The notes under the pieces: generated by a model
Databases searched by the model: none
Seen by the model: only the letters and a program-made list of their open reading frames with translations
Told to the model about the DNA's origin: nothing
Assembly: GCA_022494885.1 (NCBI GenBank)
Contig: JAGVSM010001328.1
Coordinates: forward strand, 97,040-161,039
From: Micrasema longulum
Taxonomy: Eukaryota; Arthropoda; Insecta; Trichoptera; Brachycentridae
DNA: 64,000 nt
Direction of reading: 5' to 3'
Position numbers and translations under genes: made by a program
Shown here: positions 32,640 through 44,602 of the stretch, piece after piece
Layout of the letters: each line of letters starts with the position of its first letter
How positions within the stretch are numbered: position 1 is the first letter of the stretch

Positions 32640-33440
32640 GTTTTTTTATTTAAATTTTTTTGTTTTTTTCAATAAACATAATAATAAAACAGAGTATTAA
32701 AAAAATATAGCATAATTACATATCAATGAAATAAATATTAATAAAAAAATAGTAAACAAAAAAATCCCACAAAGGCATAGCCTGTTCGTGTGTATACAAG
32801 AAAATGTTAATGAATTTTTGCTCCTGTAATAAATAATGGACAGTTATAATATTTTTGTATAACATAAGAAAGAAAAAATAAAATATTCTACAAAAGAAAA
32901 TATGTTTTTTTTTTTATAGTAATTAAAAAGGAAATAAAAAATATTAAAAAAAAAAAACACAAAAATATTCCTTTTTATTAAAGGGCAACAAAATAAATCA
33001 TAGAAAAAAAGAGTTCATATTTTTAGTTTGAATCCAGGATAGTGCATGTTTTTTAAAAGAAGGAAAATTTTGAAACTCTGGAAGCAATGAAATATTATCA
33101 GTAAAAAAAGAATTAAAAAATTTTGGGCCTATAAAATATGCATGTCTCGGTGCGAGCCTCGTTTTACAATGTGGTATTTCTAACACACGATTCCTTCTTT
33201 GACTTGATCTATTTAAATTACTTGTAAATAAATTTTGGTTCTAAAATATATATTTTAAATATTGAAAACAATATATTTTCTTAGATCTAAAAGTTAAGCT
33301 TCTTAAAACAATCGGAAAGAGGGAAAAGTGCGATTTTTGTGAAGCATTATTATTAATATATATTTTTGAACAGTTTCTAATGGTTTAATATGATTGTTGT
33401 AAGTCCCCCCCCCATCCAATTATTCCATAACAAAGCGATG
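32640..33440 (-). pseudogene. Jockey-like LINE ORF2 C-terminus and 3' UTR
   Basis: The minus strand reads SLCYGIIGWGGGLTT near 33420, then broken frames, then PRHAYFIGPKFFNSFF and FPSFKKHALSWIQT, with a stop at 32998. A nine-base C run at 33404-33412 falls in the GWGG codons. The 3' UTR is A/T-rich to about 32640. Confidence 0.65.
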
Positions 33441-33525
33441 TTAAAGTCGCTCTAGTGCCATAATCCAAGGAGAAAATACAGGAATACGTTTGTATGAAGA
33501 AAAGTCTGACCTCGGATCTTTTTAA
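33441..33525 (+). repeat. short dispersed repeat, shared with 40180-40260
   Basis: TCTAGTGCCATAAT, GAATACGTTTGTATGAAGAA and AAGTCTGAC match the reverse complement of 40180-40260. Non-coding; class unknown. Confidence 0.55.
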
Positions 33526-33837
33526 AATAGCGCACACGACAACAGTACGAAGAGATGACTAGATAATACGTATATTGTAATCACGTTTTTAATTTTGCCT
33601 ACCGTAAATTTTATTTTCCGACGTTGTACCTGGCAAACATTACTCTTTTTACCTCCCCCACAGCTCACAAGTTGAGTGAAGTGACCTTTTTACTTCCCTA
33701 TCTCCTTATAATATACTTTCTACTAGGAATGAAATAATTAGCATTAGCATCGTGTATTTATGTTCAAAAGCAAACCAGCATTAAACTGGGTTGTGGTCCC
33801 GTGATATGTTTTTTCATATGTATCGTCCTAACCGCAC

Positions 33838-35505
33838 CAGCGGCGAATGGTGGTTTCATTTACAGGTAAGCTTTAAAAAATATCATATATTTGTACCTAC
33901 ATAAGAGGTACATAATATAATGTATGTAATATATATTATAAATTGATATTTTTCTGTGGTTCTGTGTGATAAAAACCACTCTCATCCATGAAATCAACTC
34001 AAACGATGTAACTTCGTGATATATTATATTATATATATTATATCACGAAATATTATCCATTACTTTACCATATAATTCATAAAAAAATAAATGAAAAATA
34101 CCACCATGAATTTAGTCGATATTAGGAATTAAATTGAAATGTCAACTGGCCGCATTGTTCTAGTAATTACTAGAGCTAAAAATGGCCGCGTAGAGCGCTG
34201 TATGTCCTGCAATATGATGCATGAAAGTAATTATGGTCTTATGTCAAAAGTACCATCTCAAAGAAAAATAGTCCTTAAGAAAAAATGTTTGAAATACTGT
34301 TTTCCAAATCAAGAATCATTAAATAATCTGCAAGTTTAATCTAGGAGAAAAACCTGCACTGGGGTTAATACATTGAAAATATGGACAGACTAAATCATGA
34401 TCTTAATAGTGTATCACTGTGGCTAAAAATTAATTAATTAAAATTAAATGTTATCAAAACTAAATATATGAATATAGGAAACAAAAGAATAGAAATTACA
34501 CCATCAATTGTAATAGAAAATGAAAAACTTAATGAAGTCACTGAAATGAAATATTTAGGTGTAATGTTGGATTCAAAACTTACATTTCACCAAAACGCTA
34601 AAATGGTAATAAATAAGATTGCAAAAAAAATATCAATTTTGGGAAGGATCAGAAGATTTATTGATAAGGACTCTTGCAAAACTATTTACAAAGCAATTAT
34701 TGAACCACACGTTAACTACTGTAGTAGCATTTTATTTTTATCAAACAAAGAAAACATAGATAAACTAACTGTATTACAAAATAAAGCCTTTAGAATCATT
34801 TTGAAAAAAAACAGATATACGAGGGTAAAGTCGATGGTAAATGAAATGAAATTATTAACATATAAACAAAGAATATTTTACAATACAATGATATTTGTTC
34901 ATAAAATTATAAACTCTAATAAAAAAACAGAATTTTGGAAAAAAATTGATCGGAACCAGCATGAACACGATCACAATACTAGAGAAAAGAACAAAATTAG
35001 ACTTCCATTTAGGAAAAAGGCAAAGTCACAAAATTCAATTTTATTTAAAGCAATTAAAAAGTATTATGAAATGGAAAAAAATATTTATGAAGAAAAAAAC
35101 ATATCAAAATTTAAAATAATGGTCAAGACATATGTGATAAACAATTTATAATTTAAATATATTTGCAATGTTATTATTAGAACACACATAACAATATGTA
35201 TGATATGTGTGCCCTACTTTAAGATTTAAATTTAAAAAAAAAAATATATATATAGAATACTTATTTGTGTGAAAAAATAAGCCGTAAAAATCGGCTAGTT
35301 TCTTGGCTCACCGCAGGCGCTAAGCGCGCTTTATTAAATTTTATATTTATATTAGGATAAAAATACAAACGGTGGAAATAATTAAAAATAAATGTTAATT
35401 ATTTATTTGTTTTTCTGCAAATAAACTTACAATAAAACATTATTATGGTTAGTCAAATATAATGCTAAGCTGTGCATAATCGCTTCTATACACGGTTCGC
35501 CCCTG
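33838..35505. mobile_element. non-autonomous hAT-like element, copy 1, with nested LINE
   Basis: The ends CAGCGGCGAATGG (33838) and CGGTTCGCCCCTG (35505) form hAT-type terminal inverted repeats, and the body aligns with the intact hAT copy at 55088-55853. The 8 bp on each side (AACCGCAC and AACCACTC) match only in part. A LINE is nested at 34343-35257. The interior has a hairpin at 34015-34052. There is no transposase. Confidence 0.7.
34343..35257 (+). pseudogene. LINE ORF2 thumb/C-terminus, well preserved
   Basis: The frame from about 34375 to 35151 carries LNHDLNSVSLWLKIN, NVIKTKYMNIG (one stop before it), EMKYLGVMLDSKLTFHQNAK, IYKAIIEPHVNYCSSILFL and KLTVLQNKAFRIILKK, ending VKTYVINNL. 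A 227-codon stretch is intact. A near-identical, more damaged copy is at 53950-54665. The RT catalytic domain is missing through 5' truncation. Confidence 0.85.
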
Positions 35506-35699
35506 AACCACTCGACACGGCTATATTAGGGTGGGGGGCTTATATGTTTTTTTCTTTAGTTTCTATAAAGAGGTAAAGATTTTGCAAAAGGCAATGTGCG
35601 GATTAGTCGGCCTCATGGTATACTTCCGTCTAAGCAAGAAGGCAGTAAGTCATATTTCAAAGTAGTAGGCGTAGTTTAAAAGAAAATTAACAAATCCAA

Positions 35700-35945
35700 A
35701 AATGACACTGAACTTCCTCATTGTACATAGGGTTATGTGTTTGTACCTCACTCTCAGCGCATTTATCTTATTTTTTGTTACATAAAGGCAAGATTATCAG
35801 TGTAACGCTTTAGATGTAAAAGTATTATTAGAGACAGTGAAATAATATTGAACTGTCAAAACACCCATACAAAATAAATATTTTACGTCAACTTGTCAGA
35901 TATTAAACCCAAGACTACTAGCATGGTAAAAAAAACGCTTCGAAT
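35700..35945 (-). mobile_element. SINE S1 copy, diverged
   Basis: The minus strand retains the S1 body order (TTTATTTTGTATGGGTGTTT, then CTAATAATACTTTTACATC) and tail (ATGTACAATGAGGAAG). The tRNA head is barely recognisable. Confidence 0.45.
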
Positions 35946-36281
35946 CTAATAGCAATTCAACATTAGCAAAACGCTATTCTAATTAATTTCACTAGCGAAT
36001 TAAAAATAGCAATAATTATCATTTTATCATCTCCCTACTACCCCGTTGGGTCAGTGAACGATTAAGAGGGAAAAACTTAGCGTTATTTCTCCCTCAATCT
36101 CCAAATTCAGCAGAAATAAACAAATTAAGCTTCCTTTCATTAAGACTTTCATCTACCTTTGAAAAGTGTTTCCCTAAATCGCGAGCTCTCATGAAAATTG
36201 TCAGACAATATAATAATATAAAGTGACTGAGATCTGAAAGACGTCATGGCTATATTAAATTACTTTGTGATTAAATTTCCG

Positions 36282-36350
36282 CCCCGTGGTCTACTGGTAA
36301 ACGCAATGTTTACTGTGCTAAAGGTCTCGTGTTAAATTCTAGACAAGTTT
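36282..36350 (+). other. tRNA-like sequence (SINE head or decayed tRNA)
   Basis: GCCCCGTGGTCTACTGGTAA resembles an A-box region, and GGTCTCGTGTTAAATTCTAG a decayed B-box. The acceptor ends do not pair, so this is not a functional tRNA. Confidence 0.4.
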
Positions 36351-36599
36351 AACACGATGTTTTCTTTCAGTTCGATCCAATGCTACATCGCAGCGTTTAT
36401 AAAACAAATTAGACAAAATCGATGTTATAATTTATTCATTTAAATTTATTTGTATTTTTATTTTTTTGAACAAAGGTTTGCTGTCGATCTTATGAATCTT
36501 GGCCGAAACCAAGTAAGGAGATTATTACAAGAGCCTTTTCAGAGCACTGCAGATTAAATTAACACTTTGCTAGACCCTTTGTGTTAAAGTTTTGAGGTA

Positions 36600-37540
36600 G
36601 TTACGTCGGTATTCAATTCAATTCAATTAATTTATTTTAAATATAACTTATAAATAACAAACATATATCCAATAAGTACATATTATAAAAAAGAAAAAAA
36701 ATACACGAAAGAGACTCATATCAAAGTAGTAGGAGAATCCTGCTTCGGAAAACCCCTTCGAAAACATGGAACAGATCAATATCCAGAGCAATCTATGCTG
36801 ACGCTGTCTTGGGTAATTATCAGGAACATATAAACCAATGCTCATCATAATTTCAGAATTATCGATCATACCGCGCAACAATCGATAAAAATGTGTAGTC
36901 GAATACATATTCATTCTAGTCTCCAAACTGTTGTAGCCAAACATACCCTGGAGAAACTCGGTCGGGTTAAGCCAAGGATAATACCCGCACTCTCTCATGT
37001 AGAGATATCTCAGAAATCCTTTTCGATTTTCTCTATCATAAGAGAGTATTTCAGTTCATGCGGCCCCCAAATCATCGAGCCACTCTCGAGTCTACTTCGC
37101 ACCAAGCAGTTGTAAAGAGTTCTCAGTACGCGGGTATTTTCGAAAACCCTGGCAGTACGCAGAACAAATCCTAACATCTTCAATGCATTACCACTGACTG
37201 TCTCTATGTGTTCATGAAATGTCAGAGTGCTCACAAATCTAACGCCCAGATTCTTAACATTCGATGTTCGTATCAGATTCTGGTCATTCATTTTGTAGCG
37301 AAAAAAAAAGAGTTTTTTGGGCCCTAGTGAAGGACGTGACCGAACACTTGGAAACATTAAACCTAAGTTTGTTTCGCCTTCTCCATTCAAATATATTCGC
37401 TTGGAGAAGACGAAAATCGTCAGAAGTTGTCGCCTTTAAGAATAGTTTTAAGTCATCATTTTTAATATTATCAATGAAAATTGAGAACAACAATGGACCC
37501 AGGTTACAGCCTTGCGATAGCTCTAGTGTAGGGTTGCCAT
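36600..37540 (-). pseudogene. Jockey-like LINE, partial RT and C-terminus
   Basis: The minus strand reads LSQGCNLGPLLFSIFIDNIK (RT domain 4) at about 37520, then NDDLKLFLKATTSDDF, WRRRNKLRFNVSKCSVTSF, a frameshift, VKNLGVRFVSTLTFHEHIE and SRLESGSMIWGPHELKYS. A further shift leads to YSTTHFYRLLRGMIDNSEIM. The FADD site is deleted or altered to NDD. The 3' end has a (GAATT)n tail at 36610-36630, the same as the fragment at 448-578. Confidence 0.85.
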
Positions 37541-37544
37541 GTTT

Positions 37545-38084
37545 CGCTAAGGTCTCGTCGGGACGCTCTGCAATGGAGATATGTAGTTAAAAAAAAGGAA
37601 AATTCATAACGGTTTTTCACAAGTACAATAGAAATGTTTTTATTACATTTTATGTGGTGTTTCTTGCGGAAGAAGTACCCGCTGGCCATATTTATTCTAT
37701 GACTTAATATTAACGCAATACTGCAATATTGATCCTACAGTCCCTGGGCCGCGATTATGAACGGCTACCTTTATCGGTATATACTGAGACGGTATAAACT
37801 AATATCGACATTTATGTACGAAAGTGTATATATTTGTGTGAAAATTCAAAGTATCTTCGTCGTTAACCGGTAATTGAACATGTTTAGAAAAAAAATTGTA
37901 AACATATTATATTTTTCATACGGAAAACTTATTTTTACTTTATAGATAAAATTGTGGGTAAATTTTAACTTCCCATCAGAATATGTACCCTGGCAGCAGA
38001 AAGACATTTTTTATCAGTATGTTTTTATGAGCAGGAATTGAATTACTGACTTTCTTTTTAATTTATTTAATTTTTTTGTCTCTC
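37545..38084. other. unannotated stretch
   Basis: No gene or repeat is recognised. Confidence 0.4.
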
Positions 38085-38270
38085 TGAGATGGGCATTGTT
38101 TTTTCTTAAAAGCCTATTCAAAATACAGGAGAGAAATAAGTACATTTTGAAGTCGAATTAAATCTTACATAACTGTCAGTTTTGAAAACAAACGGCTAGA
38201 CGCTGCCCTATTAACACATAGCAGCATCTAGCCGTAATAATATTGCCACTATAAAAATAAATATATTTTC
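38085..38270. repeat. dispersed repeat, second copy, with strong hairpin
   Basis: It aligns with 8765-9000. At 38189-38230 CGGCTAGACGCTGC and GCAGCATCTAGCCG are inverted, 13 of 14 pairs, with a 14-base loop. No coding sequence. Confidence 0.55.
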
Positions 38271-38887
38271 TCCACATTTGTTTCTATCTTTCTTAGAGCA
38301 CGTATCGAGATCTCGATAAAGCCGGCTTTGTAATACGTAGGTAGATACAGATATCCAGAAAGTTTACTTGACTGTCTTAGAAACTGTCAAATGTCGTATA
38401 AAATCATGTTTAAGCTAAGACTTTTTGATTTTATTGAGATTTATTAAAAAAATATATTGTTTTAAAGTGGCTGCTTTTAATCACAGAAGCCTATATAAAA
38501 TATGAATGAGAGCTATTTTCAATTTGAATTAAGTAAAGAAAGCGGAGTAAGATTTCGGCGTCACTTATTGGTTGAATTCGATTATATTACGTAAGAGATG
38601 ACAAATCGGTAGAGCATACTGAAATAAATACAGATATTCACTTTTTGGTTGAATTAGATGGAATTATATTTTTAAATCACTGAACGTTCTCATTGTTTCG
38701 CCTTGTTAGGACATTTTAAAACAATAATGAGGATTAAGTAGATTGAAGGTTTTTAAATTCAGTTATACAAGTCGGGATATTTAAGTTAAAATTAAACGCA
38801 TCATGCTTGACATATACATTGGTAAAATTATGGGAAAAACTAATATTAAAGTGTTAGGCAAATCGGTGTTAGATTCAAATATTAAGA
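38271..38887. other. unannotated stretch
   Basis: 38455-38530 may hold another faint copy of the 38085 repeat (TTTTAATCACAGAAGCCTAT). Nothing else is seen. Confidence 0.35.
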
Positions 38888-39710
38888 ATGTTTTTTTTTT
38901 TTTTTTTTTTAAACTCTTTGTACATGATTTTAATTGTACATTGGCGGGCTTATTGCCAAGTGGCAACGGCAAATCCCACTAACCAATATTTTATTTTTAT
39001 AATTCAAGTAGACATATTTAATAAAAAGTAATATAGTTAAAGATTTATAAAAAATAGAAATAACAGTTATTTACTGTATAGTTACTGTTAGTTACTGTAT
39101 TTGCATATAAATTACGATAATAAAAAAAATAAAAAAAATATTTAAATGATATAATTATACATTTTTACAATTTAAAAAAATTTCAATTGCTATGTTTTTA
39201 CTAAAGCTAAAATCCCACCAAGCCACTTTCTGTAGCTTGTTGGTGGAGATTATATTTATACTAACATATATCATATTATCTACATTTATAAAAACAATGA
39301 ATAACATATATAAATTAACAGCCGGAAAGATCAGAATATACATGTATATACAAATAATAATATTTAAATTATTTTTTTAAATACAATAAAATATATGGAA
39401 AATTAAAATATTTACACATAAGCTACACATAAACTATTCATATATAAACTTTTAATCAATACTATTACTCAATGGGAAGAAGGAAAAACGATGAAAAAAG
39501 ATAGGAGGAGAGATTAAGCAAGATAAAGGTTTCTTCAGACGTGATTTAAACAGAAATACTGTAGCAACATCTTTGATGGTGGATGGGAGATGATTTCACA
39601 GTCGAGCCACATGGACACTATATGAGTTAGAGAAGAAAGAGGAATTGTGGATGGGTATTAAGAGAGTGCTTTGAGAAGTAGAACGAAGAGTTTTACAGAA
39701 TAAACGCTAA
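38888..39710 (-). pseudogene. CR1-like LINE C-terminus with poly(A) end
   Basis: The minus strand at 39700-39530 reads LRSTSQSTLLIPIHNSSFFS, then HVARL-stop-NHLPSTIKDVATV and FLFKSRLKK. The Trp of RLWNHLP is a TGA stop. The 3' UTR ends after GGCAATAAGCCCGCC in a run of about 22 A (T run on the plus strand, 38890-38911). Confidence 0.7.
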
Positions 39711-39721
39711 CTCAATAAACA

Positions 39722-40179
39722 CAGAACTGTATTCTTCACCCGCAATATAACGAATCCACCGTAGGTATTTATTATTTGGTCCTTTTATCCGATCAGTTAC
39801 GCGTATCGCATCACGTTGCGAATAAAAATGCTTTGAATCAATCGCGAAAAAAGGTTTTTGTCCAACGGAACAATAAGTTACTTAGGGGAAGCCATTGTTT
39901 GAATTCCAACATGAAAACAGAATCATGTTTTCGCAATTCATTTGTTTTTATTTGTTTTGAAAGTTGAAGAGGCGGAGGCAGAGGGAGGCTTTAAAGGTGG
40001 TTTAAGGTCAAATATACCTCTCACGTTTTATTTAATGTGATTTTAAAAATTGTCGAAGCAATAATGCTGTTGTATTTTCTAGAATGTTTCCCGTCCTCAG
40101 GCGAGTTGAGTATTGTCAAACTGTAAACTGACACATACACCCCCGGGCTGTGCTGGACCACTTTGTGGTCTTTAACTCT
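39722..40179. other. unannotated stretch
   Basis: No recognised feature. Confidence 0.35.
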
Positions 40180-40260
40180 TAAGAGAAAAGACGGTCTGAC
40201 TTTTCTTCATAGAAACGTATTCCAGTATTTTCTACCTGAATTATGACACTAGAGAAGTGT
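40180..40260 (-). repeat. short dispersed repeat, second copy
   Basis: The reverse complement (TCTAGTGTCATAATTCAGG, then ACGTTTCTATGAAGAAAAGT) matches 33441-33525. Confidence 0.55.
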
Positions 40261-40264
40261 TTTT

Positions 40265-41837
40265 TTGTACAATATAGATATTTATTTTTATTTATTTGTT
40301 TGTTATTTCAAGTTTTACATATTTAAAAAAAAAATATGAATACCTCACTGAGCACAACCCGTGTCGAGGCATTCATTTACATGATTTAATATATGATACT
40401 TATGGTGTCTAAAAAATATATATAAAATACATGTAAAATATTACATATTCACATTTAAATCCACACAGATATATATATACATATATAATAGAAAGCGATA
40501 AAGGAAAAAAACTAAGCTGTCAGCTCCCGGTGGCCCAACATCCGCACAAATGCTAAATGTACAAGTTTATGACATATATTCATACAGACTCTGTGTGGAT
40601 ACAAATACGAAACACGAAATGCAAAAATAATTATATATTAACAAGTTTACTGCTTTGGTGGGGTGACCATCTCGAGACAGTTCTCGGGACCCAAATCAAG
40701 TGGCCTTTTTTTTACAAATAGTTTAAATTGGTCAATATTTTTATCTGCTTTTGTGGCAAAAGGTAAATTGTTAGTTTAATTTAGTTAGTTAGTTTAATTA
40801 GTGCGTTTTAATCATCGTTCTGCTTTTTTAATCATCGATCTCTTATTCCATACAAAAACCCAAAAAAGCACCTGGTTTTATCCGCCATTTCGGGCTTACG
40901 GTGTGCGGACATGATAAATAATTTTGAAAAACGGAAAAGTACCGATACTAAAAATTTAGTTCTGATACTCTTAAAAAAAAATCATTTCAGGTTTGCGGTG
41001 CGGGAAACGGGACAACGAAACTCGATTTTGTCAATTTTAAAGAGGCACAATCACTCCGAAGTGCAGTTGTTTTTTCCGCAGAATATCGGGGAGGCACCTG
41101 CGAGAGAGTGACAGAAAAACTATGTTCAAATACGAATTCATCAAATTTTTCGCATATCCTCTTAAAAGACTTTGCTAAAAAATCCCTATGTAAACGGTGT
41201 TGTAACGTCGGGAGACATTAAGAGGTAAAACTACTTCAGAATTTTAAGCCACTCGATAATCCTTGTAGTCAACGAGGGAAGAAGAAGAAGAGGACAACGT
41301 TAATTTGAAAGGCCAAATGTATGATGCTGGCATTGCAGATTAAAGGTAAATCGAAAGTTTCTATTGTTAAGTGTAAATTCAAACTTTAAACGCGTTTTTC
41401 TCGAAACATGTTTTTTAAACAGGCTGGACATATAACTTAGACCATATGCAACCTTTTATTTAAAATTTTAAAAGTATCTTTTTAGCTACAGTCCATCAAA
41501 CTGAGTACGGAATTCGCGATTGTTAAAAATAAATAAATATTGTGATTTTTTCTTAAAAACTAAAGGTTTAATTAAAATCTTGATAACTTTTTTTAAACGG
41601 TATTTTTAAATTTTTGTACGTAATTCTATAGCTTTTCGTATAGATTTAGAAGATTTAGAAGTGAAGTCTGTCTGATCGCGGAATGCTTTGCACCAAAAAG
41701 ATTTTCAAAAAGGCAGCAGTCGGCTATCGCCGCTGACAGTTTAAATAATTCTTCGCAAATTGTATGTAAAGCAAGTTATGATTTTGCTTATAAAAATAAA
41801 TCACTTTACAATAAGTTGATTAAAACATTATTCTATA
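40265..41837. other. unannotated stretch with one long stop-free frame
   Basis: A plus frame stays open from about 40949 to a TAA at 41220 without an ATG and follows a TTTCAG. Part of it (CTTAAAAGACTTTGCTAAAA) resembles 51500-51530, which suggests repeat rather than exon. No gene is called. Confidence 0.35.
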
Positions 41838-41960
41838 TTACCATATTTAACGGACGATAAGACGCACCCCAAATTTTATCTCTGAATTTTTGGAAGAAAA
41901 ACAAATGTTTTGGACGATAAGACGCACTTTTTTCTTCTAAAAATTCATCCAAAAATTGGG
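41838..41960. mobile_element. palindromic DNA element remnant
   Basis: GGACGATAAGACGCAC occurs twice (41851 and 41913). The flanking CCCCAAATTTT…GGAAGAAAAA is inverted against TTTTTCTTCTAAAAATTC…AAAAATTGGGG, a palindrome of about 110 bp. The layout is a MITE-type relic; superfamily unknown. Confidence 0.6.
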
Positions 41961-42357
41961 GCACAATTTTAATTTTAATTTATTTATTTGGGAAAAAATC
42001 ACAGATTTTACAAATATTGCATACATAAAATAAGTATATATATATCGATATATTTAGGATGCCCCTTAATTTATTTTAAAATAAATTAAGACTCATTCTT
42101 TCTGACTGCGATACGCTCCCACTTGCTATTTAATGATGCTCACGCTTACACACACCTCAACACTTACTCCCACACAAACACACCTCTACACTTACTCTTA
42201 TACAAATAGACACAAACACACCCTTTTGTTGTACCACAATTTAATATGTATACTTTTTACTTAGAAACTTCGCTGGTCCATCTTTAAACCGTATCTTTTT
42301 ATGTTATTATATTAACAACGAGTTTGTTTCTGTTGAATTAATAAAATAAAAATACAT
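41961..42357. mobile_element. probable LINE 3' UTR sequence
   Basis: A C/A-rich UTR (ACACACCTCAACACTTACTC) leads to TGTTGAATTAATAAAATAAA with an ATACATACATA end near 42360, a LINE-type tail on the plus strand. No coding part. Confidence 0.4.
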
Positions 42358-43190
42358 ACATAAAACAATATTTTGAGTTTGTCCAAATTTTTGTAGACAA
42401 GGACTGGATTCAACTCCCTGGGGAGCTGTTTATATTAACATATTACAACAGAGATGAAGAACATTTAAGAAAAGGTAATATAGAAGTCTAGGCATCTACA
42501 GGGCTTATGACCTGTCAATGGCTGGTTTAAGTGGCCTGTCAATGGCTGGTTTAAGTGGTTTAAGTGACCTGTCAATGGCTGGTTTAAGTGATTTCAGCTC
42601 TTTAACTTCACAAACATCAACAGATGAAAGAACTGAAGGAATATAGATGTTCAAATATAGGCAGAATGGTGAATGTTACACAGTGTGTAAAGTGGCCACT
42701 TAAACCAGCCATTGACAGGTCATAAGCCCTGTAGATGCCTAGACTTACATATTACCTTTTCTTAAATGTTCTTCATCTCTGTTGTAATACGTTAATATAA
42801 ACAGCTCCCCAGGGAGTTGAATCCAGTCCTTGTCTACAAAAATTTGGACTAATTCAAAATATTGTTGATAAATTACCTTGTCCATGAAGAAGTATAGAAA
42901 TTGAAAAAATAACATTTTTAGGCGTTGCCTAGTATGTAGGTGAAATAATTCAATTAGATGAATCTCACCTGCATAAATAAAGGTTTCAGCTCTTTAACTT
43001 TACAAACATCAACAGATTAAAGAATTGAAGGAATATAGATGTTCAAATATAGGCAGAATGGTGAATGTTACACAGTGTGTAAAGTGGCCACTTAAACCAG
43101 CCATTGACAGGTCATAAACCCTGTAGATGCCTAGACTTCCGTATTACCTTCTCTTAAATGTTCTTCATCTCTGTTGTAATATGTAAATAC
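42358..43190. repeat. foldback repeat family A: palindrome plus extra unit
   Basis: Arms 42366-42536 and 42697-42866 are inverted copies (AATATTTTGAGTTTG… against …CAAAATATT). The centre has GACCTGTCAATGGCTGGTTT three times (42509-42588). A further direct unit follows to 43190, ending TTCATCTCTGTTGTAATATG. Non-coding. Confidence 0.8.
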
Positions 43191-43439
43191 ATAAAAACTA
43201 AAATTGTGAAAACAGTCAATATAAATTTTCCACAGTGATGTAAGCTATTGATTAAGTACACTATAAGTATTCAAATAAAAGCAATTTAAAAATAGAGAAA
43301 TTTTAGGCACTTAGAAGTTGCAAATAAAATAAAAATACATAAATGTATAAGTATATTAATAAAAATAAAATTAATTTAAAGAATAAGAAAAAAATACAGT
43401 TATTTAAAAATAATGTAAAAGGTTCAAAATACAATAATA

Positions 43440-43860
43440 AATATTTAAACATAATTACTGTCAACGTATAACTAAACAAGCGTACTATCTATAAGGAATT
43501 TTCTTTTATATATTTAATATAGGAGAGATGAAAAACGTATGCGCGACCGGAGAGAACAGTGTTGTAATAAAGACATGCTCTAAAGAAAAAGTCATTTTTC
43601 CTTGAGTTAGTCCTAGGTACTGACAAATTAAATGTAGTATGGAGTCTTATTCTGTTGGGTACAATATATTCTAAAGAACTCGTAAGTAAAAGGCAGTCTA
43701 CAAATGTGTTTACTAGTTTAAACAGGAATAATTGATTTAAACAAAGTTTGAATTGAATTTGGTGTACTATGAAATCTGTGTTTTATTAAATTTATACATT
43801 TCTGCTGTATTCTTTCTAGATTGTTTATTCTTTCATATTTTACCTAAGCAGTAAATGAAT
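43440..43860 (-). pseudogene. Jockey-like LINE ORF2 C-terminus
   Basis: The minus strand reads YERINNLERIQQKCINLIKH, then after a shift CLFKLVNTFVDCLLLTSSLE, YIVPNRIRLHTTFNLSVPRT and NDFFFRACLYYNTVL. Frameshifted and 5' truncated. Confidence 0.7.
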
Positions 43861-43899
43861 TTCACTTTACGAGGCAAACTTATCTCCATTCGATTCCTT

Positions 43900-43990
43900 T
43901 ATCCGGTGTTTTTTTTTTAGAGCAGCCATCGAGTTGAAGATATCTCGTCCTGGGTTCTGGTTCTATTTCACTCACAGAACCATATTCTTT
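43900..43990 (-). repeat. SINE S1 5'-extension fragment
   Basis: The minus strand reads ACAGAACCATA-like reversed blocks: GTGAAATAGAACCAGAACCC and AGGACGAGATATC, matching 5990-6045 and 32120-32170. No tRNA head follows. Confidence 0.5.
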
Positions 43991-44039
43991 ATGGAAAAAT
44001 GGTGCTATGTACATTTGGGAGGGCCTATATTTTTTTCCG

Positions 44040-44602
44040 AATTTTGAAATGAAAAGGATCTAAAAAGTTGACTTTTGGAATACTTGGAATGCACAAAATT
44101 TTGAAAAAAATATCTGATACTACTTTTGGCCTTCAACCAAAGCTTGATGTTTTCGAAAAAGTCGATTTTTAGGCTAAACCGGCTGTCATTTCGTATTTAA
44201 GTAAGAAAATCAATCCAATAAAGTTTTATAATATGCAGCCTTATTAATAAAGCATCTGAGGGCGTGAGTTGCACTTTGTTTTGCAATAAATGGGTAGCAT
44301 TGTTTTAATGAGCCATTGTCTTCGTCAATATTAGCCAGGTGCTCAACGGAATCAGTTCCGTGGAGTGTAAACTTTTTGCATTTCGGTAGTTTTAAAACAT
44401 GTTCAAATTTGTATTGTGATTAAGTTATATCTTTACTAACAAAAAATAATTATATCAATATAAATAATTAACAAAATGTTCAGACAGTGATAAACTTCAA
44501 ACCTCGGTTGAGGACCAAAAGTAGCATTTAATATTTTTTAAAATAATTTTCAAGTTCAATGTGATCCAAAATGCAACTTTTTAGACCCTTTTAACTTTTT
44601 TT
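44040..44602. mobile_element. foldback element with ~120-bp arms
   Basis: The left arm 44040-44165 (GATCTAAAAAGTTGACTTTT, CTACTTTTGGCCTTCAACC) is inverted at 44475-44602 (GGTTGAGGACCAAAAGTAG, GCAACTTTTTAGACCC). The interior of about 310 bp has no coding sequence. No family assigned. Confidence 0.7.

Noticed and set aside
40949..41220. Long stop-free plus frame after TTTCAG, possible exon
   Set aside because: A neighbouring frame is also open, no donor is evident, and part resembles 51500-51530, so it is more likely repeat than coding.
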